Assembly: GCF_008123425.1 (NCBI RefSeq)
Contig: NZ_VSSS01000014.1
Location: 62,001 to 126,000 of the forward strand
Source: Bradyrhizobium rifense
GTDB lineage: Bacteria > Pseudomonadota > Alphaproteobacteria > Rhizobiales > Xanthobacteraceae
Reading direction: 5' to 3'
DNA: 64,000 bases
This document shows, in pieces, positions 8,725 to 18,106 of this stretch (positions are counted from its first letter, which is position 1; each line of letters starts with the position of its first letter). Position numbers and translations under genes: made by a program. The notes under the pieces are model-generated. The model made no database searches. It saw only the letters and a list, made by a program, of their open reading frames with translations, and was not told the origin of the DNA.

Positions 8725-9729
8725 GTGAACAAGCATATTCTGATGGCGGCCGTCGCGTTTTCAGCGCTGATGGGAGGACAGGCCTGCGCGCAGCAGAAGT
8801 TCACTTTTGCGCTCGTTCCCAAGAACATGAACAATCCGTTCTTCGACCAGGCGCGCGACGGCTGCAAGAAGGCGGAAGCCGAGTCCAAGGGGGCCTTCCA
8901 ATGCATGTATATCGGCCCCGGCGAGCATGGTGGTGGCGAGGAGCAGGTGCAGATCGTGCAGGACCTCGTCGCAAAGAAAGTGGACGGCATTGCTGTGTCA
9001 CCGTCCAACGCGGCTGCGATGGCGGTTGCGTTGCAGGCCGCCAAGAGTGCCGGCATTCCCGTGCTGACCTGGGACTCGGACTTGCTGCCCGAGAACAAGG
9101 ACCTGCGCCTTGCCTATATTGGCACCCATAACTACGAGATCGGCGTCAACATTGCCAAGATCGTGCAGACCATCAAGCCGAAGGGCGGCTCGATCTGCAT
9201 CCAGTCCGGCGGCGCAGCAGCGGCTAACCACAACGAGCGCATGAAGGGCATCCGTGACACGCTGGCGGGCAAGGAGGCTGCCCAATCGCCCGGGGAACGG
9301 TTGACCGGACAGAATGGCTGGAAGGAGATCGACGGCTGCCCGCTCTACACCAACGACGATTTTCCGCTGTCGGTGCAGCAATTCCAGGACACCATGGCAA
9401 AGAACCCGAGCCTCGACGCGTTCACGCCGACGGGCGGCTTCCCGCAATTCGTGCCGGACGCTAACCGTGCTGCAGTCACGCCTTACAAGGACAAAATCGC
9501 CAAGAAGGATCTTGCGTTGGTGGTTGCCGACACGCTGCCGGTTCAGATCGACCAGATGAAGGAAGGATTCTCGCTCGGCCAAGTGGGCCAGCGTCCGTTC
9601 GAAATGGGCTACAAGACCATGTTCGCTTTGAAGGACGTCAAGGAAGGTAAAGCCCCGCCTAAAGATCCGACCTATACGGGCCTTGACGTTTGCACAACCA
9701 AGAACGTCGATACCTGCATCGCGAAGTAG
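8725..9729 (+). CDS. periplasmic sugar-binding protein of the ABC importer (FrcB-like)
   Basis: A protein of 334 residues from a GTG at 8725, behind GGAGGAGACAC. The signal peptide (MNKHILMAAVAFSALMGGQACA, cleavage near residue 22) is followed by the type-I periplasmic-binding-protein start FTFALVPKNMNNPFFDQARDG and VDGIAVSPSNAAAM. The mature protein contains at least five cysteines (GCKKAE, FQCMY, SICIQ, DGCPLY and the C-terminal VCTTKNVDTC), suggesting disulfides. It ends the importer operon. The fructose-binding group is the closest in style; inositol is the likely ligand here (inference). Confidence 0.87.
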   Translation: MNKHILMAAVAFSALMGGQACAQQKFTFALVPKNMNNPFFDQARDGCKKAEAESKGAFQCMYIGPGEHGGGEEQVQIVQDLVAKKVDGIAVSPSNAAAMAVALQAAKSAGIPVLTWDSDLLPENKDLRLAYIGTHNYEIGVNIAKIVQTIKPKGGSICIQSGGAAAANHNERMKGIRDTLAGKEAAQSPGERLTGQNGWKEIDGCPLYTNDDFPLSVQQFQDTMAKNPSLDAFTPTGGFPQFVPDANRAAVTPYKDKIAKKDLALVVADTLPVQIDQMKEGFSLGQVGQRPFEMGYKTMFALKDVKEGKAPPKDPTYTGLDVCTTKNVDTCIAK

Positions 9730-9743
9730 TCCGTGCTTCAGGG

Positions 9744-9767
9744 CAGCGGGCGAGATCTTGCCCGCTG
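9744..9767. terminator. candidate bidirectional terminator hairpin
   Basis: CAGCGGGC (9744-9751) and GCCCGCTG (9760-9767) form a perfect 8-bp stem around an 8-base loop. It sits just after the binding-protein stop, between convergent genes. There is no T-run, so intrinsic termination is uncertain. Confidence 0.5.
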
Positions 9768-9834
9768 ACTCCCTCATCGACACCACTGTCACTCTTGGAA
9801 CGCCGGGCTGACCTTCGTAGAAAATCGCCAACGG

Positions 9835-10626
9835 TCAGGCCGCTTTAGCTGACTGGTGGCACATCAACCCGAGAAGCGGTCTGTCGGGGTAGAAGAACTT
9901 TGCGGCTGCTGCGGTCGCAAGAAGTGCTGCATTCTGCCCACTAAATTCGATTGATCTCGGAACGAGGTGTCCTCCGAGTGCGGCGACGGTCCCTGACAGG
10001 ACGAAAGCGGACCAAAACAATACCGAACGCGGCATCCGCGTCGAAAAATAGAGTCCCATGGCCGCTGCGATGCCAAGCGTGATCACAGCGATCGCCAGAC
10101 GCTCCGACGGGCCCCCGCTGTCGATGATCCAGTCCGCGCATGCGCTGGCGGCGGTTTGGGTCAGTAGTGCCGTGATCCAGAAGAAGCCGCGAACATTGGA
10201 GCGGTCTGTCGGGCCTGGCAGGTTTCCCGTGAGGCGATAGCAGATCACGAACGAGAATATGAGCAGGATGGCGATCAGCAGAATCGCACCGATGTCGCCG
10301 CCTCCCATCGAGATGTCGGCCGTCTTTGCCAGCACCGCACCCAAGAGACTGAGCAAGAATGTGGTGGACCAGAAGATTGTCCGCGGAAACCGCCGGGTCG
10401 CTCCCTGCAATATCGACATCGCAAGGAAGCACAGCAACAGCGCGACGATCACTCGTCCCGAGCGGTGAAGGTAGATATGACTGAGCGCACGGCCCGCGAT
10501 CTCGCCCGCCATGGCAGCGAGAAGCCAGTAACCCCAGAACGCGGCCGTGAGCTCTCGGACGATACGCGTGCGAACCGACAGCGTGCCATTCTGGGCCCTC
10601 ATGTCATCCTTCGTCTCGGCGTTCAT
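9835..10626 (-). CDS. multi-pass membrane protein of unknown function (COG4705-like)
   Basis: A protein of 263 residues. I chose the ATG at 10626 because it overlaps the RND pump stop as ATGA; an upstream frame would run into the pump gene. About seven or eight hydrophobic helices are visible, with repeated units of the form RxPRxxxFWxxFxLSxxxAxLG (near RFPRTIFWSTTFLLSLLGAVL and RMPRSVLFWSAFVLSGTVAALG), as in the uncharacterised membrane-anchored COG4705 proteins. Translational coupling to the pump suggests co-expression. I cannot give a function; it is not an efflux component known to me. Confidence 0.72.
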   Translation of the reverse strand: MNAETKDDMRAQNGTLSVRTRIVRELTAAFWGYWLLAAMAGEIAGRALSHIYLHRSGRVIVALLLCFLAMSILQGATRRFPRTIFWSTTFLLSLLGAVLAKTADISMGGGDIGAILLIAILLIFSFVICYRLTGNLPGPTDRSNVRGFFWITALLTQTAASACADWIIDSGGPSERLAIAVITLGIAAAMGLYFSTRMPRSVLFWSAFVLSGTVAALGGHLVPRSIEFSGQNAALLATAAAAKFFYPDRPLLGLMCHQSAKAA

Positions 10627-13600
10627 CCTGCAAGCTCCGGATTGACAGCGGGACGGGGAGAGCGACGCGCCGCGCGCTTGCGTGCGAACCAGTCGCTGAC
10701 GTTCTGGAGGTAGATGTAGACCACCGGCGTCGTGAACAGCGTCAAGAGCTGGGAAACGATCAGGCCGCCGACGATCGCGAAGCCGAGCGGCTGTCGCAAT
10801 TCCGATCCGGTCCCCGTGCCGATCATCAGCGGAACGCCGCCGAGCATCGCGCACATGGTCGTCATCAGGATCGGACGGAATCTGGCCTTGCAGGCCTCCA
10901 GCGCGGACTGCTCAGTCGAAAGTCCCCGATGGCGCTCGGCGTGAAGCGCGAAATCGATCAGCATGATGCCGTTCTTTTGCACGAGGCCGATCAGCAGAAC
11001 GATCCCGATCAACCCGATAACGTCGAGCCCGAAGCCGAACGTCCAGAGCGCCATGAGCGCGCCGAGCCCGGCGGATGGCAGCGTCGACAGGATCGTGACC
11101 GGATGGATCGTGCTTTCATAGAGCATGCCCAGGATCAGATAGACCGCGATAATCGCGGCCAGGATCAGGACGGGCGTGGAGGCGAGCGCAGACTGGAACG
11201 CCTGGGCGTTGCCCTGGAAGCTCGTCGCAATGGTCGAAGGCATATGCAGCGCGGCCGTCTCCTGCTGCACGGCGGCGACTGCCGTGCCGACCGCTGTGCC
11301 GGGCGACAGGTTGAAGCTCAGCGTGACCGACGGAAACTGGTTCTGATGGTTCACCGCCAGCGCCGCCGAGCCATATTCAATGGTCGTGAACTGACCGAGC
11401 GGCACCATCGATCCGTTCGATGAGCGGACGTAAATGCGGTTGAGCGCGTAGGGGCCGGTTTGGAACGACGGATCCACCTCGAGGATCACGTAGTAAGTGT
11501 TCAGCGTGGTGAAAAGTTGGGCGACGTGACGCTGGCCGAACGCGTCGTACAGCGTATTGTCTACCGCCGCCGGATCGATGCCGAGGCGGGAGGCGGCATC
11601 GCGGTCGATCTTGAGCTTGAGCTGGCGCGCGGCGTTGGCCTGATCGCTGGCGACGTCGGCGAACTCCGGCCGCTTTTTCAGTTTCTCGAACAGCTTGCCG
11701 GCCCAGCTGTTCAGCTCGTCCTGGTTCACATCCGTGAGCGTGAACTGGTACTGGGTCTTGGACAGGCGGCTGGCGAGATTGATGTCCTGCGTCGCCTGCA
11801 TGAAGACTGCGATCCCCTGAAGCTTGGCGAGCTTGGTATCGAGCTGCCGGATTACCTCGTCGGCGCTGAACTGGCGCTCGTTCCGCGGCTTCAGCAGCAC
11901 GAACAGTCGGCCGTTATTCTCGGTCACGGTGGGCCCGCCCGGGCCGATATAGCCCGTGGCGTTGGCGACCGAAGGGTCCTTCGCGATCACGTCGATCACG
12001 CCCCGTTGCAGCTCCGCCATCTCAGCCGGCGAGACGTCGGCCGAGGCTTCCGTGATGCCGGTGATCATGCCGGTGTCCTGCTGGGGAAAGAATCCTTTCG
12101 GAATGCCAGCGAACAGCACGCCCGTTGCCACAACGCTCGCAAGCATGACCACCAGCGTCGCCAGCTTGAAGCGCAACGCGACGGACAGAACAGCCTCGTA
12201 GCCGCGCTGGATCGCCACGAATCCGCGTTCCAGCGTTCGCGATATTACGCCCGGACCCCTGCCGTGGTCGGAGAGCAGGTAGGCGCACATCGTCGGTGTC
12301 AGCGTCACCGACACGAGCACGGAGACGGCGATCGCGACGCACACGGTGACCGCGAACTCCTGGAACATCCGTCCGATCACGCCACCCATCAGGAGCAGGG
12401 GAATGAACACCGCCACCAGCGACACCGAGATCGATATGATGGTGAAGGCGATCTCGCCGGCGCCCTTCAGCGCGGCCTCCAGCGGCGACAATCCCTCTTC
12501 GATATGCCGCGAGATGTTCTCGATCATGACGATGGCATCGTCGACGACGAAGCCGACCGCGATCGAAAGCCCCATCAGCGACAGATTGTCGAGGCTGTAG
12601 TTCAGGAGATACATCACGCCGAACGTGCCGATCAGCGAGATCGGTACTGAAATCGCGGGAATGATGGTCGCCCAGAAATTGCGCAGGAACAGGAAGATGA
12701 CGCCGACCACGAGTGCGATGGTCAGGAGCAGCGTGAACTGCACGTCCGCGACGCTGGCGCGGATCGTCTGCGTCCGGTCCGATGCGATCGTGACCTTGAT
12801 ATCCGAGGGCAGGCCCGCGACCAGCTGCGGCAGCAGCTTCTTGATGCCGTCCACCGTGCTGATCACGTTGGCGCCCGGCTGGCGCTGAATGGCGAGGACC
12901 ACTGACGGCTTGTCGTTGTACCAGCCGTGCAGCGTCAAATCCTCCGCCGCGACTTCGGCATGGCCGATGTCACGCAGCCGGACCGGTGCGCCGTTCCGAT
13001 AGGCGATGATCAGATCGTCATAGCCCTTGGCGGTCAGCACCTGATCGTTGGTCGCGAGCGTGTAGGCCTGCTGATCGCCGTAGAGCACGCCCTTGGGCTG
13101 GTTGACGGTGACGTTGCCGAGCGTCGCGCGCAATTGCTCGAGATCGATGCCTGCCGCGGCGAGTTTCGCCGGATTGACCTGAACGCGGATCGACGGCTTC
13201 TGCATGCCGCCGATCGTGACCAATGACACGCCTGGCACCTGCGACAGTTTCTGCGCCAGGATGCTGTCGGCATAGTCGTCGACCTTGGTGAGCGGCTCGG
13301 TATCCGACGTCAGCGCGATCAGGAGCACCGGCACGTCGGCCGGATTGACCTTCCGGAAGATCGGCGGCGACGGCATGGTTTTCGGCAATTGCCCGGCCGC
13401 CGCATTGATCGCGGCCTGCACGTCCTGAGCGGCCGCGTCGGTGCTGCGGTTCAGTGCGAATTGCAGGGTGATCTCAGTGTTGCCGAAGCCGCTCGACGAG
13501 GTCATGGCGGTCAGGCCCGCGATCTGCCCGAACTGGCGCTCCAATGGCGTGGCGACCGAGGATCCCATGGTCTGAGGATCTGCGCCGGGCAGTTGCGCGG

Positions 13601-13754
13601 TGACCTGGATCGTTGGCGTGTCGACCGCCGGCAGGGCCGAGACGGGCAGCCTGAAGAAGGCAACCAGGCCGATCATCGTGATGCCGATTGCGAGGAAGGC
13701 CGTGGCGACGGGGTTGCGAATGAAGCCTCGGGAGATTCCTTGGGAGATGCTCAT
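10623..13754 (-). CDS. RND multidrug efflux pump, inner-membrane transporter (MdtB/MdtC, HAE1-like)
   Basis: A protein of 1043 residues, full length for the family. The N-terminal helix, the two large periplasmic loops and the TM4 proton-relay pair in GFVVDDAIVMIEN (Asp405, Asp406) are present. So is the C-terminal membrane block MTTMCAMLGGVPLMIGTGTGSELRQ split across TM11-12. Exports drugs, solvents or natural products using the proton gradient, together with the adaptor encoded just upstream (4-bp overlap) and an outer-membrane channel that is not in this window. Confidence 0.95.
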   Translation of the reverse strand: MSISQGISRGFIRNPVATAFLAIGITMIGLVAFFRLPVSALPAVDTPTIQVTAQLPGADPQTMGSSVATPLERQFGQIAGLTAMTSSSGFGNTEITLQFALNRSTDAAAQDVQAAINAAAGQLPKTMPSPPIFRKVNPADVPVLLIALTSDTEPLTKVDDYADSILAQKLSQVPGVSLVTIGGMQKPSIRVQVNPAKLAAAGIDLEQLRATLGNVTVNQPKGVLYGDQQAYTLATNDQVLTAKGYDDLIIAYRNGAPVRLRDIGHAEVAAEDLTLHGWYNDKPSVVLAIQRQPGANVISTVDGIKKLLPQLVAGLPSDIKVTIASDRTQTIRASVADVQFTLLLTIALVVGVIFLFLRNFWATIIPAISVPISLIGTFGVMYLLNYSLDNLSLMGLSIAVGFVVDDAIVMIENISRHIEEGLSPLEAALKGAGEIAFTIISISVSLVAVFIPLLLMGGVIGRMFQEFAVTVCVAIAVSVLVSVTLTPTMCAYLLSDHGRGPGVISRTLERGFVAIQRGYEAVLSVALRFKLATLVVMLASVVATGVLFAGIPKGFFPQQDTGMITGITEASADVSPAEMAELQRGVIDVIAKDPSVANATGYIGPGGPTVTENNGRLFVLLKPRNERQFSADEVIRQLDTKLAKLQGIAVFMQATQDINLASRLSKTQYQFTLTDVNQDELNSWAGKLFEKLKKRPEFADVASDQANAARQLKLKIDRDAASRLGIDPAAVDNTLYDAFGQRHVAQLFTTLNTYYVILEVDPSFQTGPYALNRIYVRSSNGSMVPLGQFTTIEYGSAALAVNHQNQFPSVTLSFNLSPGTAVGTAVAAVQQETAALHMPSTIATSFQGNAQAFQSALASTPVLILAAIIAVYLILGMLYESTIHPVTILSTLPSAGLGALMALWTFGFGLDVIGLIGIVLLIGLVQKNGIMLIDFALHAERHRGLSTEQSALEACKARFRPILMTTMCAMLGGVPLMIGTGTGSELRQPLGFAIVGGLIVSQLLTLFTTPVVYIYLQNVSDWFARKRAARRSPRPAVNPELAG

Positions 13755-14941
13755 GGCAGCATACCTGCGCTTGCGGTGGTGGCGTTCTGGACCATGTCCT
13801 TGCGATTGTCGGGGACGACCTCGACCGATGTCCCGGGCTTCAGCCGGTACTGACCGGCGGTGACGACGGTTTCGTCACCCGACAGGCCCTGGTCGATCAG
13901 CACCTTGTCTTCGCGCGACTGGCCGGCTTTGATGTCGCGCGCGCTCACGATGTGGTTCGCATCGACGACGTAGACGAAGGTGCCGCCTGGTCCCTGCTGA
14001 ACAGCCGTCAGCGGCACGGTTACGGCGTCATGGCGGAGCGCGACGGTGAGATGGATGTTGACGAAAGATCCTGGCCAGAGATTCTTCCTCTCATTCGGAA
14101 AGGACGCCTTCAGCCGCACCGTACCGGTCGATGCGTCCACCTGATTGTCGATCAGCATCAAGCTGCCATGGTCGAGCTTGTGGGTGTTGGCCGCGTCATA
14201 GGCGTCGACGGACGCCTCGCCGGACGCGATCGATTTCTGCACCTCGGGAATGTCGGTCGAGGGCAGGGTGAAAATGATCGAGATCGGCTGCAGTTGCGTA
14301 AGGATCACGAGCCCGATCGTGTCGGTTGGATGCACGATATTGCCGGGATCGATGTGGCGGATGCCGGTGATCCCGTCGAAGGGCGCGGTGATCGTGGTGT
14401 AGCTCAACTGGGTTTGCGCAGCCTCCAGCGCCGCCTTGTCGAGCGCGACCGTGCCCTGGCCCTGCGCCACCTGGGAATCCTGAGTGTCGAGCAATTGCTG
14501 GGTGGCAAATCCGCGCGTGGCAAGCGGCTGCGTCCGGGCGAGGTTGACTTGCGCGTTCTTCAAGGCCGCCTGATCACGGGCGAGGGCGGCCTCCGCCTGA
14601 TCGACCTGTGCCTCGAACACGCGCGGATCGATTTTTGCCAGCACGTCGCCACGTTTCACGTTCTGCCCCTCGACGAAATCCACACTGTCGAGCGTCCCCT
14701 GGACCTGGGTGTGAATGGTCGCGGTGTTGATCGGTGTCACGGTGCCGAGCCCTTCGAGCACGATGGGCACGTCGCCCTTGTGCGCATGCGCAGCCGTCAC
14801 CGGAACGGGCGGTGCTGCCTTGGATGCGAGCTTGGGCTCAGCCGCATGGCCAGGCGCGGCGTCGTGCAGGACATAAGCACCGATTCCGGTTCCGACCACG
14901 AGAGCCGTGCCGACGAGGAGAAAAGTCTTTCTGGACAGCAT
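13751..14941 (-). CDS. RND efflux periplasmic adaptor (membrane fusion protein)
   Basis: A protein of 396 residues from the ATG at 14941, with GGAG suitably placed; an ATG at 14956 lacks a ribosome site. An N-terminal signal anchor (FLLVGTALVVGTGIGAYVL) precedes the split lipoyl-like domain (LEGLGTVTPINTATIHTQVQGTL; TTITAPFDGITGIRHIDPGNIV), an alpha-helical hairpin between the halves, and a beta-barrel. It links the pump downstream to an outer-membrane channel. The gene overlaps the pump gene by 4 bases. Confidence 0.93.
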   Translation of the reverse strand: MLSRKTFLLVGTALVVGTGIGAYVLHDAAPGHAAEPKLASKAAPPVPVTAAHAHKGDVPIVLEGLGTVTPINTATIHTQVQGTLDSVDFVEGQNVKRGDVLAKIDPRVFEAQVDQAEAALARDQAALKNAQVNLARTQPLATRGFATQQLLDTQDSQVAQGQGTVALDKAALEAAQTQLSYTTITAPFDGITGIRHIDPGNIVHPTDTIGLVILTQLQPISIIFTLPSTDIPEVQKSIASGEASVDAYDAANTHKLDHGSLMLIDNQVDASTGTVRLKASFPNERKNLWPGSFVNIHLTVALRHDAVTVPLTAVQQGPGGTFVYVVDANHIVSARDIKAGQSREDKVLIDQGLSGDETVVTAGQYRLKPGTSVEVVPDNRKDMVQNATTASAGMLP

Positions 14942-14945
14942 CGCT

Positions 14946-15530
14946 TTACACTCCATAGGGGCGGATTGGGCGGGTCGCATTCGCGACCAGCTCCTGGACG
15001 AAGGTTTCGGCGGCGCTCGCCGCGGCTCGTACATCGTTCGCAGCGCCCGAAGCGAACCCGATGATCCGCGTGTCGATATCGGCAGCGCGCAGCTCGCTGA
15101 TGAGGTCGACCGGCGTGTCCTCGCGATCCTCGCCGCGCACGACAAGTCGGATGGCCGCGGCGGTAGGGACGATGCGAAACGATAGCGCCGTGCGGGATAC
15201 GGCGATCGCAAGGAGGCCGGCACAGTCGATGGCTCCTTGCAGCACGAGTTCGAGCGCGGCACGGGCCGCTTGACCCTCCGCAATCAGGATCAGCCGGTGC
15301 GCATCGTGTCGTGCGAGCACGGAGGCAACGCCGCGCAAAATCTCATCAGGATCAGTGCTGCGTACGGAAACGGTGGACCATAGAGCGAGTGGCGTCAGAC
15401 ACCACCAGCGGCCAAGTTGTTCCGATGTCGCAACCAGCGCGGAGTTCGGCCCAGCAATGACGGCGACCGTGACCCGTGCGGCAGTGCGCGCGGGCCGCGC
15501 GGCGATCCTGTATGGCGAGCGCGTTGACAT
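14946..15530 (-). CDS. small alpha/beta-hydrolase-like protein of the efflux operon
   Basis: A protein of 194 residues ending 4 bases before the adaptor start, so clearly the first gene of the efflux operon. RLILIAEGQAARAALELVLQGAIDCAGLLAIAV resembles the beta-strand, nucleophile elbow and helix of carboxylesterases, but the elbow reads AEGQA with no Ser or Cys nucleophile. A catalytic role is therefore doubtful. The end, TRIIGFASGAANDVRAAASAAETFVQELVA, looks like the C-terminal helix of such folds. Function unknown; the start ATG at 15530 is the only good candidate. Confidence 0.68.
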   Translation of the reverse strand: MSTRSPYRIAARPARTAARVTVAVIAGPNSALVATSEQLGRWWCLTPLALWSTVSVRSTDPDEILRGVASVLARHDAHRLILIAEGQAARAALELVLQGAIDCAGLLAIAVSRTALSFRIVPTAAAIRLVVRGEDREDTPVDLISELRAADIDTRIIGFASGAANDVRAAASAAETFVQELVANATRPIRPYGV

Positions 15531-15566
15531 GGCTTGAAGTTGGACGCCGCGCCGCTATTATTCAAA

Positions 15567-15591
15567 TGAATTGGTATAATCTACCAATTCA
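15567..15591. promoter_or_regulatory. LysR-type operator palindrome overlapping a -10 box
   Basis: TGAATTGGTA-TAATC-TACCAATTCA is a perfect 10-bp inverted repeat with a 5-base spacer, in the 80-base gap between the efflux operon and the LysR gene. A consensus TATAAT (15575-15580) lies inside it on the plus strand. The LysR protein encoded at 15611 is the obvious binder, giving autoregulation and control of the efflux genes (inference). Confidence 0.7.
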
Positions 15592-15610
15592 CAATGTGCA
15601 TAGAAGCCTC

Positions 15611-16510
15611 ATGAGACTCCGCAACCTCGATCTCAATCTGCTCCTGGTGTTCGACGCGGTGTTGCGCGAGCGCAGCGTGATACGTGCCGCAGACAGCCTC
15701 GCCATCAGCCAGCCGGCCGTCAGTCACGCGCTCAACCGGCTGCGTCATGCGTTGAAGGACAAGTTGTTTATCCGCACACCCGCGGGAATGAGCCCGACCC
15801 CGAGAGCCGAGCAGCTCGCGCTTCCGGTTCGCAAGGCGCTCAACGAGCTGCAGCTCGCGGTCGAGGGGGACATCTTCGACCCCTCGACGGCAGACCGGCG
15901 TTTCACGATTGCGGTGAACAATTATGCCGCCGTGGTCGCGGTGGGACCGATCGTGGCTGCGGTGCGCGCACAGGCGCCAGCCGTGCGCCTGTCATTGGTG
16001 CCCAGCGGGACCCTGGATCTCAGGGACAAACTCGACCGCGGCGAGCTTGATCTTGCGTTGTCGGCGCAAGCCCTGGGCGGAGAGCGGTTTGCCTCGGAGC
16101 AGCTCATCGAGGATCGCTTCGTGGCCGTGCTCCGCAGCGGCCATCCAGCACTGCGGAAGCGGTTGACGACGGCATCACTGGCCGAGCTGCGGCATTTGGG
16201 GATCAGCTCGAGCGGTGAGAATTTGGAGTTCGTGGATACGTTCCTGAAGGCCCGGAAGAGCGCTCGTTTTGTCGCTTCCGAGGTGCCCTATCTCTCCGCA
16301 GGGGCGGTTCTGGTGCAGTCAAACCTGGTCACCATCCTCGGACGAAAGCTGGCGCTGGAGTTCCGCCGCGCCTATCCGATCGAGATCAGGGATCTGCCGT
16401 TCGAAGCGCCCACGCTGCACAGCGTGATGAGCTGGCATCGGCGCTTTGACGATGTTCCTGCCCACCGATGGCTGCGCAGCACTATCATCGGAGCCGCCAC
16501 CACCTTGTGA
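15611..16510 (+). CDS. LysR-family transcriptional regulator
   Basis: A protein of 299 residues from the ATG at 15611 (MRLRNLDLNLLLVFDAVLRE). The N-terminal winged helix-turn-helix is clear (SVIRAADSLAISQPAVSHALNRLR, then LFIRTPAGMSPTPRAEQL), followed by a LysR substrate-binding domain. Diverges from the RND efflux operon across a palindromic operator, the usual arrangement for a local regulator. The inducer is unknown. Confidence 0.92.
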   Translation: MRLRNLDLNLLLVFDAVLRERSVIRAADSLAISQPAVSHALNRLRHALKDKLFIRTPAGMSPTPRAEQLALPVRKALNELQLAVEGDIFDPSTADRRFTIAVNNYAAVVAVGPIVAAVRAQAPAVRLSLVPSGTLDLRDKLDRGELDLALSAQALGGERFASEQLIEDRFVAVLRSGHPALRKRLTTASLAELRHLGISSSGENLEFVDTFLKARKSARFVASEVPYLSAGAVLVQSNLVTILGRKLALEFRRAYPIEIRDLPFEAPTLHSVMSWHRRFDDVPAHRWLRSTIIGAATTL

Positions 16511-16580
16511 ATAGTGAACGCTCGTTGTCTCAAGTGGCCACGAACTCTCTCCGCCATACCGTCTGCATCCCTCACACCAA

Positions 16581-17345
16581 TTAGCGCGTCGACTGCCACG
16601 CCAATAGTCTGCGCTCGGCCAGGGACATGGCAATCGACGTGACGTAGCCCGTCGCCCCTAGCAGGATCACGCCGGCAAACAAATCGGCAGAGCGGAATGC
16701 GCGTGCTGACAACAACACCCAGTGGCCGAGGCCGTCGAGCCCGGCGAGCACCTCGCAGACCACGGAGAGGATCAGCGCGACCGTCAGGCTGAGCCGCATG
16801 CCGGCGAGGATGTCGGGCAGGGCCGACGGCAATGCAATCTTGAAGACGATTGCGGGGCGCGACATCTGCAACGCGCGCGCGACCTCGTAGAGGCGCGGCT
16901 CGACGGCGGCGAAACCGTGAATGGTCGCAAGCATGATCGGCCAGATCGCACCGAAGGCGATCACAAACAGGGCCATCCCCTGCGTCAGGCCGAGCATCGC
17001 GATCGCGACGGGGATGATCGCGGATACCGGTAGTGGACGCAGGAATTCCAGCGATGGCGCGATGTAGATGCGCATCAGGCGAGACGATCCGATCAGGGCG
17101 CCGAGCGCAATGCCTGCAACCGAGGCAGCGAGCCAGCCATAGGCCATGTGTTCCAGCGTGCCGACGAGCTTGCTCGTGAGATCGCCGGTCGCAAAGCCAC
17201 GCATCAGTGCGGCCCAGGCGCGGTCGGGGCCGGGCAAGAACACAGGTGAGATCAGCTTGAGGTTGGCGATAAGCTGCCAGAGCCCGACAAAGCCAGCCGC
17301 GACCGCAAAACTCGCAATACGCCAGATCATTGCGGTGGCGCTCAT
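16581..17345 (-). CDS. ABC transporter permease (SsuC/TauC/NitT type), second copy
   Basis: A protein of 254 residues with about six hydrophobic helices. The permease EAA-type loop is visible (ALQMSRPAIVFKIALPSALPDILAGMRLSLTVAL). It is the last gene of a minus-strand operon and overlaps the preceding permease by 4 bases (ATGA). The two permeases presumably form a heterodimer in the inner membrane. Family substrates are nitrate, sulfonates, taurine, pyrimidine precursors or aromatic acids; which one applies here is unknown. Confidence 0.88.
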   Translation of the reverse strand: MSATAMIWRIASFAVAAGFVGLWQLIANLKLISPVFLPGPDRAWAALMRGFATGDLTSKLVGTLEHMAYGWLAASVAGIALGALIGSSRLMRIYIAPSLEFLRPLPVSAIIPVAIAMLGLTQGMALFVIAFGAIWPIMLATIHGFAAVEPRLYEVARALQMSRPAIVFKIALPSALPDILAGMRLSLTVALILSVVCEVLAGLDGLGHWVLLSARAFRSADLFAGVILLGATGYVTSIAMSLAERRLLAWQSTR

Positions 17346-18106
17346 GAGCCTGCCCCGGCGATCGCGGCACGGCCGAACATGCGGCGCTGGACGACGACCA
17401 GCGCGAAGTTGAGCCCGTAGCCTATGATGCCGATCCAGACGAGATAAGCGAGCATCAGGTCGGCGCGCAGCGCCTGCTGCGCCTGCATGATGCCGGCGCC
17501 GAGGCCGAGCGGATTGATCGCGATCTCGACCGTCACCGCGACGATCAGTGCGATGCCGGCGGACAGGCGGAATGCGACGAAGATCCGCGGCAAAGCGGCT
17601 GGAATGATGATCTTGATGATCCGCTGCACCGGCGTCAGGCGCAGCGCCCGTGACACCTCCATCAATCGCGGCTCGACGCGGCGGACCGCGGTGCGGCTCA
17701 GGATCAGCATCGGCCAGACGCAGGCAAAGGCGACAATCACGATCTCCATGCGATAGCCGAAGCCGAGCGCGATCAGTGCGATCGGCAGCAGCGCGATCGA
17801 CGGAATCGGTCGGATCGCCTCGATGGTTACTTCCATCAGCCGGTCGAGCATGCTCGAAACGCCGAAGGCTATTCCGAGCGCAAGCCCGATGACGCTGCCG
17901 ATCGTGAGCCCCGCGAACGCCGCGAGCAAAGTGTCACGGGTAGCGATCGGAATCGTGAGGTCGGCGAGTGCTGCGGCCAGAGCGGCCAGGACTGCGCTCG
18001 GAGGTGCGAGGCTGTCGCTCTGCAAATGGGCGAGGCGGGCCCAGAGTTCGAAGACGAGCAGCACCACGAGCGGCAGCAACAGCGGTTTGGTGCGTTCGAG
18101 GCTCAA
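17342..18106 (-). CDS. ABC transporter permease (SsuC/TauC/NitT type), first copy
   Basis: A protein of 254 residues, the same length as its downstream partner, with six hydrophobic segments. Its EAA-type loop is in SRALRLTPVQRIIKIIIPAALPRIFVAFRLSAGIAL. It overlaps the ATPase gene upstream and the second permease gene downstream by 4 bases each. The paired, clearly diverged permeases suggest a heterodimeric channel, less common in this family, where one permease usually forms a homodimer. Confidence 0.88.
   Translation of the reverse strand: MSLERTKPLLLPLVVLLVFELWARLAHLQSDSLAPPSAVLAALAAALADLTIPIATRDTLLAAFAGLTIGSVIGLALGIAFGVSSMLDRLMEVTIEAIRPIPSIALLPIALIALGFGYRMEIVIVAFACVWPMLILSRTAVRRVEPRLMEVSRALRLTPVQRIIKIIIPAALPRIFVAFRLSAGIALIVAVTVEIAINPLGLGAGIMQAQQALRADLMLAYLVWIGIIGYGLNFALVVVQRRMFGRAAIAGAGS

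Noticed and set aside
11460..12650. A 396-codon plus-strand open frame opposite the RND pump
   Set aside because: Antisense shadow of a well-supported pump gene; the residues are low-complexity Arg/His/Asp/Gln-rich.
13952..15064. A 370-codon plus-strand open frame opposite the efflux adaptor
   Set aside because: Shadow of the adaptor gene; no domain pattern and no ribosome site.
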